NCBI GenBank assembly: GCA_947456185.1
Contig: CANGPW010000018.1
Location: 1-40,347 of the forward strand
Direction: 5' to 3'
Length of the DNA stretch: 40,347 nt
Origin: Bacteroidota bacterium
Lineage (GTDB): Bacteria; Bacteroidota; Bacteroidia; UKL13-3
Shown here: positions 28,077 to 37,997 of the stretch, one piece after another
How the letters are laid out: each line of letters opens with the position of its first letter
How positions within the stretch are numbered: position 1 is the stretch's first letter
The notes under the pieces: model-generated
Seen by the model: only the letters and a program-made list of their open reading frames with translations
Databases searched by the model: none
What the model was told of the DNA's origin: nothing
Position numbers and translations under genes: made by a program

Positions 28077-29112
28077 TTACAACCATTTAATTTTAGGAAT
28101 TAATTTATAGAACCTGTAACCAGCGTTTATTCCAATACTGGTTGATTGGAAAGCTACAAAGTTAGGATAGCCAAAAGCATTTAAATTACCATCGTAAGTA
28201 ATAAAAATGTTCCAAAAATATTTATACCCGTTTTTACCAATTGACAATTTAGCATGTGTATCAAATTCAAAGCTAGTTCCGGACTCAAAATCTTTGATAT
28301 TATTAATTTTATAACCCGCAATTCCTAAGCCCAAAAATGCCGAAGGAGAAATAAACCATTTACCACCTTTAAAGCAAAAGTTATGCGCATATCCAGGTCT
28401 AAAATTTAAACGCAAAAGGCGCAAATAATTCATTCCTGCTAGTTCGCCATAGTTTTTAACGCTATCTATATTATTAGGAATTAAAGAGGAGTCGGCCCTG
28501 ATAGATTTATACCCAACATTACATAAAACCAAGAAAGATCCAGAAGACTTTTTTTGAAATTCGGCCATAGAAAGTGCGCTGCGATAAGAGAATTTTTTAT
28601 AGTTAAAATTATAGAAAAAATTTAAACCATGGTCTTCAATTTTAGCATCGGGCCTAATTGACACATTGGTGTCATTTCCATGTGTTCGGTATGCGCCATT
28701 AAACGACCTAGAATATATTTCTCCACCGCCCCACATTTGATAATAACTGAATGAAAAGTCGTAATAATTAGTTTTACCATAACGTCCTTCATTGCCATTT
28801 GTTCTTGGCACTTGAACGCCAAAAGCTACTGTAAAATATTTTAAACCTAAGCTTACACCCGTTTGTAAACTTATGTTTGGAGTTAATTTTATAACTTCTT
28901 TCGATTCTGAAAATCGTGGAGGATTGATATAAAAACCAAAATCATTTAACCAAGTATTTGTTTGAATATTGTATGGTCTTTCAAATTGTATGATGTAGTT
29001 GGTATCTTTTTGTGCAAACGCATTTGAAAAAAATAAAAACAAAACAAAAACAGTTACAAAAATTTTTTTTGTAACTGTTTTTATTGAAAATACTGTTTTC
29101 AAATTGGTGTTC
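28077..29112 (-). CDS. DUF4421-like exported protein
   Basis: MNTNLKTVFSIKTVTKKIFVTVFVLFLFFSNAFAQ signal peptide; LTPNISLQTGVSLGLKYFTVAFGVQVP and C-terminal barrel-like strands. ATG at 29112 is preferred because the upstream extension runs into the palindromic repeat. Confidence 0.7.
29046..29082 (-). repeat. Perfect 17-bp inverted repeat (hairpin) inside signal-peptide codons
   Basis: aaaaacagttacaaaaa-ttt-tttttgtaactgttttt. Confidence 0.85.
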
Positions 29113-29137
29113 ATTTGATTGAATTTATTATTTAGTT

Positions 29138-29214
29138 CGTCATTGCGATCAGGCATAAGCGTGATTGGCAATCCCATAAAAAGGAGAGATTGCTTCACTA
29201 CGTTCGCAATGACG
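29138..29214. repeat. Dispersed palindromic intergenic repeat, copy 2
   Basis: cgtcattgcgatcaggcataagcgtgattggcaat...agattgcttcactacgttcgcaatgacg; ends match copy 1 (930-1011). Confidence 0.75.
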
Positions 29215-29222
29215 TTTATATG

Positions 29223-30746
29223 CTAAGGCAATAAACGTCCGTACATTCTAGGAAAAGGAATACTTTCGCGAACGTGAGGTAACTTACAAATCCATGTTAC
29301 CAAACGCTCTAAACCTAAACCAAAGCCTGCATGCGGTACACTTCCATATCTACGCAAATCCAAATACCATTCAAAAGCTTCCATTGGCAATTGATGCTCT
29401 TTAATTTTTTCAATTAATAAATCAGTATCTGTTTCCCGTTCGCCACCACCTACAATTTCGCCATAACCTTCAGGTGCTAATACATCAACGCCACGGGCAA
29501 ATTTTGAGTTATCAGGGTCGCGTTTTAAGTAAAACGCTTTTACTTCGTGTGGCCAATTATAAACCATAACAGGCACATCAAATAAGCGGGTTAACACTGT
29601 TTCATCGCTACCACCAAAATCGTTACCATATTCAAAATTACGAGCAGAGTTTAACCAACCCGGAATATTACGAGTTACCTCTTCCAAATCTTTCAACTCT
29701 TGTTTTAATTTATCAATTTTAGCTTGGTTAAAACCTATTTCTCCTTTTTTCATTCCAGGAGTTTTTATTTTTTCTTCGCGTTCAACAATTTCTTTATTTA
29801 TTTCTTCCATTTTGGCTTCCACTTGTTTCAATTCGTCTTCCAACGATTTGATAGAGTTTTGTCCATTTACATCTTGCTCGCCTTTAATAATTCTTACGGC
29901 TTCATCGTAACTTAAACGAGGAAAAGGTTTAATTATTTGTTCCAATACAGTTGTGTCGCGTCCAACCATTGCTAGTTCTGCTTTGCAATTTGTCAATACA
30001 TTGGAAACAACTTCACGCAGGAAGCTTTCTATTAAATCCATGTTTTGGAAAATATCAAAGAAAACCATTTCGGGTTCAATCATCCAAAACTCTGATAAAT
30101 GCCTGCGCGTTTTCGATTTTTCGGCCCTAAAAGTGGGTCCAAAAGTATAAATTTTCCCCATTGCAAAAGCCATTGCTTCGCCATATAACTGGCCGCTTTG
30201 ACTTAAGTATGCAGTATCACCATAAAAATCGGTTTCAAATAAATTACTGGTTCCTTCACAAGCATTTCCGGTAAATAAAGGCGCATCCATTTGAATAAAA
30301 CCTTCTTTTTGGAAAAACTGATGAATAGAAAAAATAATTTGATTTCTAATTTTCATGATCGCCCACTGGCGTTGGCTCCGTAACCACAAATGGCGATTAT
30401 CCATTAAAAAATCCACACCATGTTCTTTTTTAGAAACAGGGTATTCATCGGCTACAGCTATAATTTGTACATCGGTGGCTTGAACCTCAAAACCACCCAT
30501 TTGTTTTTCATCTTTGGTAACTGTTCCAGTAATAATAATGGAAGTTTCAGTGGTAATTTTTTTACATTCGTTAAATACTTCTTCGCTTACACTTTCGGCA
30601 CTTACCACACACTGACACCAACCTGTTCCATCACGTAAAATGATAAAATAAATTCCTTTGCTATCTCTTCTGTTACTTGCCCAACCTTGTAATGTAACTT
30701 GTTGACCTTCGTAATCTTTTAAATTTTTAATTAAATATGCTTGCAT
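29223..30746 (-). CDS. asnS: Asparagine--tRNA ligase
   Basis: VTLQGWASNRRDSKGIYFIILRDGTG OB fold; TFRAEKSKTRRHLSEFWMIEPEM; GFGLGLERLVTWICKLPHVRESIPFPRMYGRLLP; internal coiled-coil insertion. Confidence 0.97.
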   Translation of the reverse strand: MQAYLIKNLKDYEGQQVTLQGWASNRRDSKGIYFIILRDGTGWCQCVVSAESVSEEVFNECKKITTETSIIITGTVTKDEKQMGGFEVQATDVQIIAVADEYPVSKKEHGVDFLMDNRHLWLRSQRQWAIMKIRNQIIFSIHQFFQKEGFIQMDAPLFTGNACEGTSNLFETDFYGDTAYLSQSGQLYGEAMAFAMGKIYTFGPTFRAEKSKTRRHLSEFWMIEPEMVFFDIFQNMDLIESFLREVVSNVLTNCKAELAMVGRDTTVLEQIIKPFPRLSYDEAVRIIKGEQDVNGQNSIKSLEDELKQVEAKMEEINKEIVEREEKIKTPGMKKGEIGFNQAKIDKLKQELKDLEEVTRNIPGWLNSARNFEYGNDFGGSDETVLTRLFDVPVMVYNWPHEVKAFYLKRDPDNSKFARGVDVLAPEGYGEIVGGGERETDTDLLIEKIKEHQLPMEAFEWYLDLRRYGSVPHAGFGLGLERLVTWICKLPHVRESIPFPRMYGRLLP

Positions 30747-30909
30747 GAATAAAATAAATCCTTTTTTATAAAATGTAGCTACAAAAGTAATTTATTTTAA
30801 GCGATTAGCCATACTGAAATTTAAGACATTGCTCTTGAATTTCTTTTTTAAATAATAGTATTGTTTAAATTATACATAGCAAATTGAAAATAAAACGTTT
30901 TATTGTATC

Positions 30910-32256
30910 ATGATTTATCAATTGTTAAAGCTGCTTTTAAAAGGAACTATTCGCATTTTTTTTCGTTCTATTACAATTAGTAATTTGCATTTTATTCCTA
31001 AAAAAGGCCCTTTAATATTATTGGCAAATCATCCAAGTACGTTCATGGATCCTATAGTTTTGGCAAGCGTTATTAGTCGAAAAGTATATTTTTTGGGTAA
31101 AGGTGAATTGTTTAAAGGTGCTTTTGCAAAATGGTTTTTAACCCACATGAAGATTATTCCTGTTTACAGAAAACAAGATGACCCGAGTGAATTAAACAAG
31201 AATGCTGATACTTTTAGAAAATGTTACGAGCATTTAGAAAATGGCGGTGTAATTTTAATTTTTCCGGAAGGAGTTAGCGTTACCGAGCGTAAACTAAAAC
31301 CTATTAAAGGTGGTGCATCGCATATTGCATTAGGTGCGGAAGGAAGAAATGATTTTAAATTAGGTGTAAAAATTATCAATATTGGTTTGAATTATGCCGA
31401 CCAACATCAATTTAACAAAGACTTATACATTAATATTCACGAGCCAATAGCAATAGCAGATTATGCCGAAAAATTTAAGGCCGATAAAACAAAAACCATT
31501 AAGGAATTAACCGAAACCATTGCCCAACATTTAGATGAAGTTGTTATCTCCATTCAAGATGCTAAAACCGATGAGTTAGTAAAGGATATTGAGACGCTTT
31601 ACATGCAACAGCTAAAGGAAAAAAGAGGTGTTTCGCATAACGATTTGGAAGCCGAATTTGCTATTACTAAAAACATAGTAAAAGCGGTAAATTATTATTT
31701 AAATAACGAACCAAAATTTGTAGAAACAATGCAGTTAAGGATAAAAATTTACTTAAATAATTTAAACAAATTACAATTAAACGATTCCACTATTTTAAAT
31801 AATAAAAAGAATTATCTGCTTCATCATATCAAAGGTTTGTTGTTATTAATTCTGGGTTTTCCCTTGTATTTATTTGGGTTAATTAATAATTTTTTGCCTT
31901 TTGAAATACCAGGTTTTGTGGCAGTAAAAATAGTTAAAAGCAAAGATTACAAAGGTGCCATTGGAATGGTGTTAGGCATGTTTACATTTATCATATTTTA
32001 TAGTTTGCAAATTTCATTTTTCAAACATTTTTCACAGAATAATTTACTTACACTTATTTATGCTTTAAGTCTTCCTGTTACGGGGTTTTTTGCCTATTTT
32101 TATTGGCATCAATTCACTGACTATCGTTCAGATTTATTCTTTAATAATTTATTTAAAAATAAACGTACGATGATTGATGATTTAATAGCAGAACGAGAAA
32201 ATATTATTTACGAATTTGAGCAAGCAAAAGAAGATTTTTTAGCTAAAAATAAATAG
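30910..32256 (+). CDS. PlsC-like 1-acylglycerol-3-phosphate acyltransferase family protein
   Basis: LLANHPSTFMDP (NHxxxxD), FPEGVSVTERKLKPIKGGASHIA; C-terminal TM segments. Confidence 0.92.
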   Translation: MIYQLLKLLLKGTIRIFFRSITISNLHFIPKKGPLILLANHPSTFMDPIVLASVISRKVYFLGKGELFKGAFAKWFLTHMKIIPVYRKQDDPSELNKNADTFRKCYEHLENGGVILIFPEGVSVTERKLKPIKGGASHIALGAEGRNDFKLGVKIINIGLNYADQHQFNKDLYINIHEPIAIADYAEKFKADKTKTIKELTETIAQHLDEVVISIQDAKTDELVKDIETLYMQQLKEKRGVSHNDLEAEFAITKNIVKAVNYYLNNEPKFVETMQLRIKIYLNNLNKLQLNDSTILNNKKNYLLHHIKGLLLLILGFPLYLFGLINNFLPFEIPGFVAVKIVKSKDYKGAIGMVLGMFTFIIFYSLQISFFKHFSQNNLLTLIYALSLPVTGFFAYFYWHQFTDYRSDLFFNNLFKNKRTMIDDLIAERENIIYEFEQAKEDFLAKNK

Positions 32257-32308
32257 TGAATGAGTCTTTATAAAAAGAGTTTATTAGTACAAAATTTCTT
32301 GGTAATTT

Positions 32309-35233
32309 TTATTTCCATTTGTTCAATTCAAAAGTAATGGAAGCATAAGCCATTCGTCCAACAGAAGGGCCTCCATAAACTTGATAAATCAAACTATTTA
32401 ATGCGTTGCTTGCACCAATTTTAAATACTGCATTTAGTTTTGAAATGCTGGTATTCCATTGTACATCTAACATGCCATAGGAGTTAACTACACCCGTAAA
32501 CTGAGGAGAACCTTCAAATAAAAATCCTTCTTGCCATTTGTAGTTAACGCCATAACCCCACTTTTCTTTTTTGCTAAAACACTCAATATCTCGGCCATTT
32601 ATGCCCAGGTTAAACTTGTGTTCTGGTGTGTTAAATGCTGGAATAATTGGGTCTGTACTATTTCCACGGTCTATTTTATTCCAACTATAATTTCCCGAAA
32701 AACCTAAGTAGTTTTTATAATAATAATTCAAACCAATGGTAAAACCTTGCGTGGTTACTTCATCTCTTGAGTTAGTAGTAATTCTATAAGCACTTACCGA
32801 AGATGGGTTAGGGTTTAGCGAATCCCAAACTACAGCTGCACCTATTTTAAAACCTAAAAAATCGGTATACCAACTGTAATAATAACTTGCATCTACAAAT
32901 AGTTTTTCGGTAATATTTCCTCTATAACCAAATTCTATCGATTTACATCTTTCGGGTCTAATGGCATCTATATCAAAAGCGGCAGCTTTAAGCCTGTCAA
33001 CTCCAGAGGAATTGTATCTTCCTGTGTTAAAAATATCTATCAAAGTATCAATGGCAATTAGGTTTTTAAATCCATTTAAATTACCCAATAAAGTAGCTCT
33101 ACCCACATTTAAATTAAAGTATTGATCGGTAAGTGTTGGGTTGCGAATAGCTGATGAAAGTGAAAAGCGAAACACATTTTTGTTTTTGGTGTAAACCATT
33201 GTTGCCGCAGGCGACCATAGCCAATTAAAATTTTGATTTTTATCTACTCGATTAGTCACACTCATTTTTAATTTATTGTCTAAAAACTTACGTTCAAAAC
33301 CAATATACATACCTACTTCCTGATTGGTAATTTGCTTATAACTTTGGTTGGCATTACTTAAAACCGAATCAGCTCCATCGCTTTTTTGTTTTAAAATATT
33401 TCCCAACGAATCTTTTGCATACAAAATATCTTTCCCATCTTTAAAAATAGTTCCTTGTGAAAACGGCACATAAATTCTATAATTTCCCCCAACTACCACA
33501 TCTAAATTTAGTTTGCTATTGTAAATTTCGTCAGTATTAAACTTAAATTCTGCGGCAGCATGGTACAATGCAGATTGGTCAAAGAAACGCGACCCTCCTT
33601 GCTGATTGGTTAATGAAGTTATAGATTTAAAAACAGAATCAAAACGAGCAGTGCCAGGAACGAATCTATCTAATGCAGAAATACTACCAACACCCCCTGC
33701 ATTTGCTATATCACGAGCAATATTGTGGTATTTGTTCAGTGAATCGGATAAGGTGGTTCTCCAATAATTTTCTATAAAATTTAATCGCCTATTATTTGCA
33801 CCAGGAATGGTATCAAGTCGAACCCCCGCACCATAATTATCTTGAATCCATTTTTCAATTATTGGTGATAAAGTAGAAGTCAGCGCATAATTATAATCTT
33901 TGCCCCAAGCTAAATCGCTTTTAGCTGCTTTTTGCATGAGCAATGCAGTATTATAAGCATCATAACTGTTTCCAGCATCTTCATTGGTGGCATAAACCCT
34001 TACAAAAAAACGATTGTCTTTTTTAAGTTCTAACTTATTTTGAAAAAATAAAATATCACGCAAACTAAACCTGTTTTCACCCTGGTAAACAGTGGTTCCA
34101 GTTCCAAAATTTGAAGTGTAAATTAACTCAGTATTTTTGGTAACTTTATAATGTGCAGCAGCACCAATTTTCAAGTTTTTAGAGTTATAATCTACTAAAT
34201 CGCGTTCATTATAACCATTTCTTAAATAATAACCTTTTCCTACTGCAGAACCCAAATCAAGAGGTGTATAAAAAATACGGCTTGTATATTCATCGCCATA
34301 ACGGTTTACGGCATCATAACCACCAGGGTTATTAATGCCAACCGGTGATTGCGAAGTGGCGTTATCATTGGTAGCATTCCAATCATTGGCACGCATGTAA
34401 AATAAGTTTATTTTATAGGCAAATTTGTCTTCCCCGGTTTTATTCTTTATAACTTTAGCCCAACGAATGGCTGTTTCGGTTAAACTTCGTTCGCCAACTT
34501 TTACTTGCGCACTTAAACCCGGATGCAAAAAAGGGTTTTTGGTCTGCATATTTATAACACCATTAAAAGCATTTGGTCCGTAATAAGCCGAACTTGCGCC
34601 CACTATTAAATCTACTTTTTGAATATCAAGTTCTGAAGCCCCTAAAAAGTTTCCTAAACTAAAATTTAAACCGGGCGATTGGTTATCAACACCATCAATT
34701 AATTGAAGAGAACGAACAGGAGAAGTAGAATTAAAACCACGGGTATTTATAATTTTAAAACCAATACTTGCAGATGTAATGTCAACTCCTTTTAAATGCG
34801 CCAAACCTTCGTAAAAATTAGCTGCAGGGGTTTGCTTAATAGCAATGGCATCCATGGTTTCAACGGTCAAAGGATTTTGCTTCATTTTTTCAGTAATGCG
34901 GCTATCTCTTACCGATACTTCCTTTAAAGCTTTTTCCGATTTTGAAAGCTTAATTAATAATTTAGTTTTCGCATCGTTAATATTTATTTCTTTGGTTTCA
35001 AAACCCAAATATTTTATGACCAATATAAAAGGTAAATTGTTAGCTGTTTTTAACACAAACTGTCCATCATAATCAGTTTGAACCCCTTTGTTGGAGCCTT
35101 TTACCAAAACCGAAACGCCAATTAATTTTTCATTTGTTTTGGCATCAGTTACACTTCCTTGTATGGTAGTTTGGGCCATTGCATTAAAAATGCAAATGAA
35201 TAATATAGAAATACAAAAGATAAGTTTTTTCAA
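32309..35233 (-). CDS. TonB-dependent receptor with N-terminal carboxypeptidase-regulatory-like domain
   Basis: TTIQGSVTDAKTNEKLIGVSVLVKGSNKGVQTDYDGQFVLKT; plug GFNSTSPVRSLQLIDGVDNQSPG; barrel C-terminus. Confidence 0.94.
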   Translation of the reverse strand: MKKLIFCISILFICIFNAMAQTTIQGSVTDAKTNEKLIGVSVLVKGSNKGVQTDYDGQFVLKTANNLPFILVIKYLGFETKEININDAKTKLLIKLSKSEKALKEVSVRDSRITEKMKQNPLTVETMDAIAIKQTPAANFYEGLAHLKGVDITSASIGFKIINTRGFNSTSPVRSLQLIDGVDNQSPGLNFSLGNFLGASELDIQKVDLIVGASSAYYGPNAFNGVINMQTKNPFLHPGLSAQVKVGERSLTETAIRWAKVIKNKTGEDKFAYKINLFYMRANDWNATNDNATSQSPVGINNPGGYDAVNRYGDEYTSRIFYTPLDLGSAVGKGYYLRNGYNERDLVDYNSKNLKIGAAAHYKVTKNTELIYTSNFGTGTTVYQGENRFSLRDILFFQNKLELKKDNRFFVRVYATNEDAGNSYDAYNTALLMQKAAKSDLAWGKDYNYALTSTLSPIIEKWIQDNYGAGVRLDTIPGANNRRLNFIENYWRTTLSDSLNKYHNIARDIANAGGVGSISALDRFVPGTARFDSVFKSITSLTNQQGGSRFFDQSALYHAAAEFKFNTDEIYNSKLNLDVVVGGNYRIYVPFSQGTIFKDGKDILYAKDSLGNILKQKSDGADSVLSNANQSYKQITNQEVGMYIGFERKFLDNKLKMSVTNRVDKNQNFNWLWSPAATMVYTKNKNVFRFSLSSAIRNPTLTDQYFNLNVGRATLLGNLNGFKNLIAIDTLIDIFNTGRYNSSGVDRLKAAAFDIDAIRPERCKSIEFGYRGNITEKLFVDASYYYSWYTDFLGFKIGAAVVWDSLNPNPSSVSAYRITTNSRDEVTTQGFTIGLNYYYKNYLGFSGNYSWNKIDRGNSTDPIIPAFNTPEHKFNLGINGRDIECFSKKEKWGYGVNYKWQEGFLFEGSPQFTGVVNSYGMLDVQWNTSISKLNAVFKIGASNALNSLIYQVYGGPSVGRMAYASITFELNKWK

Positions 35234-35396
35234 TTTATGATTTTTATTAAAGTTCGAAAATATCTAAATAAATTTAAATACAAAGTAATTAGGTCAGATT
35301 AGTAAGAATTCTATATTTAAAAAATAACACTTTACATAAATGGTTTTGGTTTGTTAGCTTAAAAAAGCACTTTTGCTCAAATAACAAAATATAAAT

Positions 35397-37931
35397 ATGC
35401 GTAAAATTTCCTTGATAACCATTGCTTTTATTGTTGTGGGTTCTTGTGCTACTAAAAAAAAGCCTATTACCGTGGCGCCCCCGGCACCAAAAGTTACTTC
35501 TATTGCCGATAAAATAAAATCGTGTAAAAAAACAGATGGATTATTTCCACTTTTCCAAGATACAGTTAATGGAAATTTGTTTATGGTGCTTAAAATAGAG
35601 CAATTAAATAAAGAATATATTTATTTTTCTTATACTGTAGATGGTGTTGTAGCAGCTGGACATTTTAGAGGCAGTTTCCGTGACAACAAATTATTTACCA
35701 TTCGAAGGTATTTTGACAAAATAGAATTTGTAATTAAAAACACAGGTTATTATTTTGATAAAAACAATCCAATCAGTAAATCGGCTAACGCAAATATTAG
35801 TGATGCAATTTTGGTAAATCAGAAAATAGTTGCAGAAGATGTAAAAAAAGGTGAAATATTATTAGATGCAAGCTCCATTTTTTTAAGCGAAAGCATGTGC
35901 CAAGTAAAGCCTTCACCATTTTTTGGATTACCTGCCGGTTTTCAAATATTTAGTTTGGGCGGATTAAGCAAAGAAAAAACTAAATTTTCGAGCATAAAAA
36001 ACTATGAAAAAAACACAGATTTAATTGTAGAATATGTGTACGATAATCCAATGCCAACAGCTGGTGGAGGCAAGGAAGTAGCCGATGAGCGTGCGGTAAG
36101 TATTTTTTTACAACATACTTTAATTGAAGCGCCCAAAAACAATTTTAAACCTAGAGCGGATGACCCTAGATTGGGATTTTTTAGTGAAGAAGTTGAAGAC
36201 ATGACCACTACAAATGCTGTTGCTTTTAAAGACATGATTCATCGTTGGAATATAGAGAAAAAAGACACAAATGCGGCTGTTTCTGAACCAATAGAACCCA
36301 TTACTTGGTGGATTGAAAACACCACACCTTCAGAATTTAAAGCAACTATTAAAGAAGCTGGTGAAAAATGGAATTTGGCTTTTGAAGCTGCTGGTTTTAA
36401 AAATGCTGTGCTTATAAAAGAACAGCCCGATACTGCCACTTGGGATGCTGGCGATATTCGTTATAATGTGTTGCGTTGGACATCATCGCCTCAGCCTCCT
36501 TTTGGTGGATACGGGCCTAGTTTTGTGGACCCAAGAACGGGTCAAATTTTAGGTGCTGACATCATGTTTGAATACATTTTTGTTACTAATAAATTACGCC
36601 AAGAAGAGTTATTTGATGCCAATGCAATGAATATTCAAAAGCCATTTAGCAAAAATATGAATACTTTTTGCGATGCAAATAATCAATTACATCAAACTTC
36701 GTTGTTTGGTTTAAATGCCATGCAATTGCATGGCATTAGTGATGTAGAAAAACGCGAATACATAAAGCAATCATTGTATTACTTGGTTATGCATGAAATG
36801 GGCCATACCATGGGTTTAAACCACAATATGAAGGCTAGTCAAATGCTTAAACCAAACCAAATAAACAACAAAGAAATTACTCGAAAAATTGGGTTAATAG
36901 CATCGGTGATGGATTATCCAGCTGTAAATGTAGCCTTAGATAAAAGCAAACAAGGCGATTATTTTACTACTCGTCCTGGTCCTTATGATGCTTGGGCAAT
37001 AGAGTTTGCATACTCACAAGGTTTGAACAATGAGGTAAGTGAAAAAGCTCGTTTAGAAAAAATATTATCACGTTCTAGTGATACGCTTTTAATTTTCGGA
37101 AATGATGCCGATGACATGCGTGGAGTTGGAAGCGGAATAGATCCAAGAATAAATGTAAACGACATGAGCGGTGATGCCATTTCTTTTGGTGTTGACAGAA
37201 TAAAATTAGCCAATCAATTATTTACCAAAGTAAAAGAAAAATACACCAAAAATGGACAAAGTTACCAAGAGTTATTCCAGGCTTATAGAATTGCTCAATC
37301 GGAATATTTTAACCAAGTAAACGTAATTGCTCGTTATGTTGGTGGTGTATTTGTAGATAGAAGTTTTATTGGTCAAGCGGGAGCTACTAAACCATTAATC
37401 CCAGTTGATTATAAAGAGCAAAAGCGTGCCATGGATGTTTTAACTAAATATGCATTTGCACCAAATGCATTTAACGTTCAAGCCGATTTGTATAATTACT
37501 TACAAACCCAACGCAGGGGGTTTAATTTTTTTGGAAGCAATGAAGATCCAAAAATTCACACAAGAATTTTAGGTTATCAAACTACTATTATGGCGCATTT
37601 GTTAAATGCAACCATGCTAAGAAGATTAACCGATACCAAACTTTATGGCAATAAATATAGCGTTTTGGAAATGATGAATGACTTAACAAAAGCTTGTTTT
37701 GAAGCAGACGCAAGTAATCCAAATACTTTCCGTCAAAACTTACAAAATGCTTATGTTGAAAATATCATCGCTTTATTTAAATCGGGTAGATACGATGCCA
37801 TTTCTCAGGCAGCTGCACTGTCACAGTTAAAACAAGTTGGTAATATTTGTAAAGTTGGCGCAACCGAAGAAGCCAAAGCACATTATGCTAATTTAAAACT
37901 AAAAATTGATCAGGCAATTACTGACAAATAG
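35397..37931 (+). CDS. Zinc-dependent metalloprotease-like lipoprotein (DUF5117/DUF5118 type)
   Basis: VGSCATKK lipobox-like; HEMGHTMGLNHNMKAS (HExxHxxGxxH); YNVLRWTSSPQPPFGGYGPSFVDPRTGQILGADI. Confidence 0.92.
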   Translation: MRKISLITIAFIVVGSCATKKKPITVAPPAPKVTSIADKIKSCKKTDGLFPLFQDTVNGNLFMVLKIEQLNKEYIYFSYTVDGVVAAGHFRGSFRDNKLFTIRRYFDKIEFVIKNTGYYFDKNNPISKSANANISDAILVNQKIVAEDVKKGEILLDASSIFLSESMCQVKPSPFFGLPAGFQIFSLGGLSKEKTKFSSIKNYEKNTDLIVEYVYDNPMPTAGGGKEVADERAVSIFLQHTLIEAPKNNFKPRADDPRLGFFSEEVEDMTTTNAVAFKDMIHRWNIEKKDTNAAVSEPIEPITWWIENTTPSEFKATIKEAGEKWNLAFEAAGFKNAVLIKEQPDTATWDAGDIRYNVLRWTSSPQPPFGGYGPSFVDPRTGQILGADIMFEYIFVTNKLRQEELFDANAMNIQKPFSKNMNTFCDANNQLHQTSLFGLNAMQLHGISDVEKREYIKQSLYYLVMHEMGHTMGLNHNMKASQMLKPNQINNKEITRKIGLIASVMDYPAVNVALDKSKQGDYFTTRPGPYDAWAIEFAYSQGLNNEVSEKARLEKILSRSSDTLLIFGNDADDMRGVGSGIDPRINVNDMSGDAISFGVDRIKLANQLFTKVKEKYTKNGQSYQELFQAYRIAQSEYFNQVNVIARYVGGVFVDRSFIGQAGATKPLIPVDYKEQKRAMDVLTKYAFAPNAFNVQADLYNYLQTQRRGFNFFGSNEDPKIHTRILGYQTTIMAHLLNATMLRRLTDTKLYGNKYSVLEMMNDLTKACFEADASNPNTFRQNLQNAYVENIIALFKSGRYDAISQAAALSQLKQVGNICKVGATEEAKAHYANLKLKIDQAITDK

Positions 37932-37958
37932 CAAATTAATTTTAATAATTTATTTTAA

Positions 37959-37995
37959 AAAAAGCCTGTTAGTTTTTATACTAACAGGCTTTATG
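37959..37995. terminator. Bidirectional Rho-independent terminator between convergent genes
   Basis: AAAGCCTGTTAGT-TTTTAT-ACTAACAGGCTTT. Confidence 0.85.
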
Positions 37996-37997
37996 TT

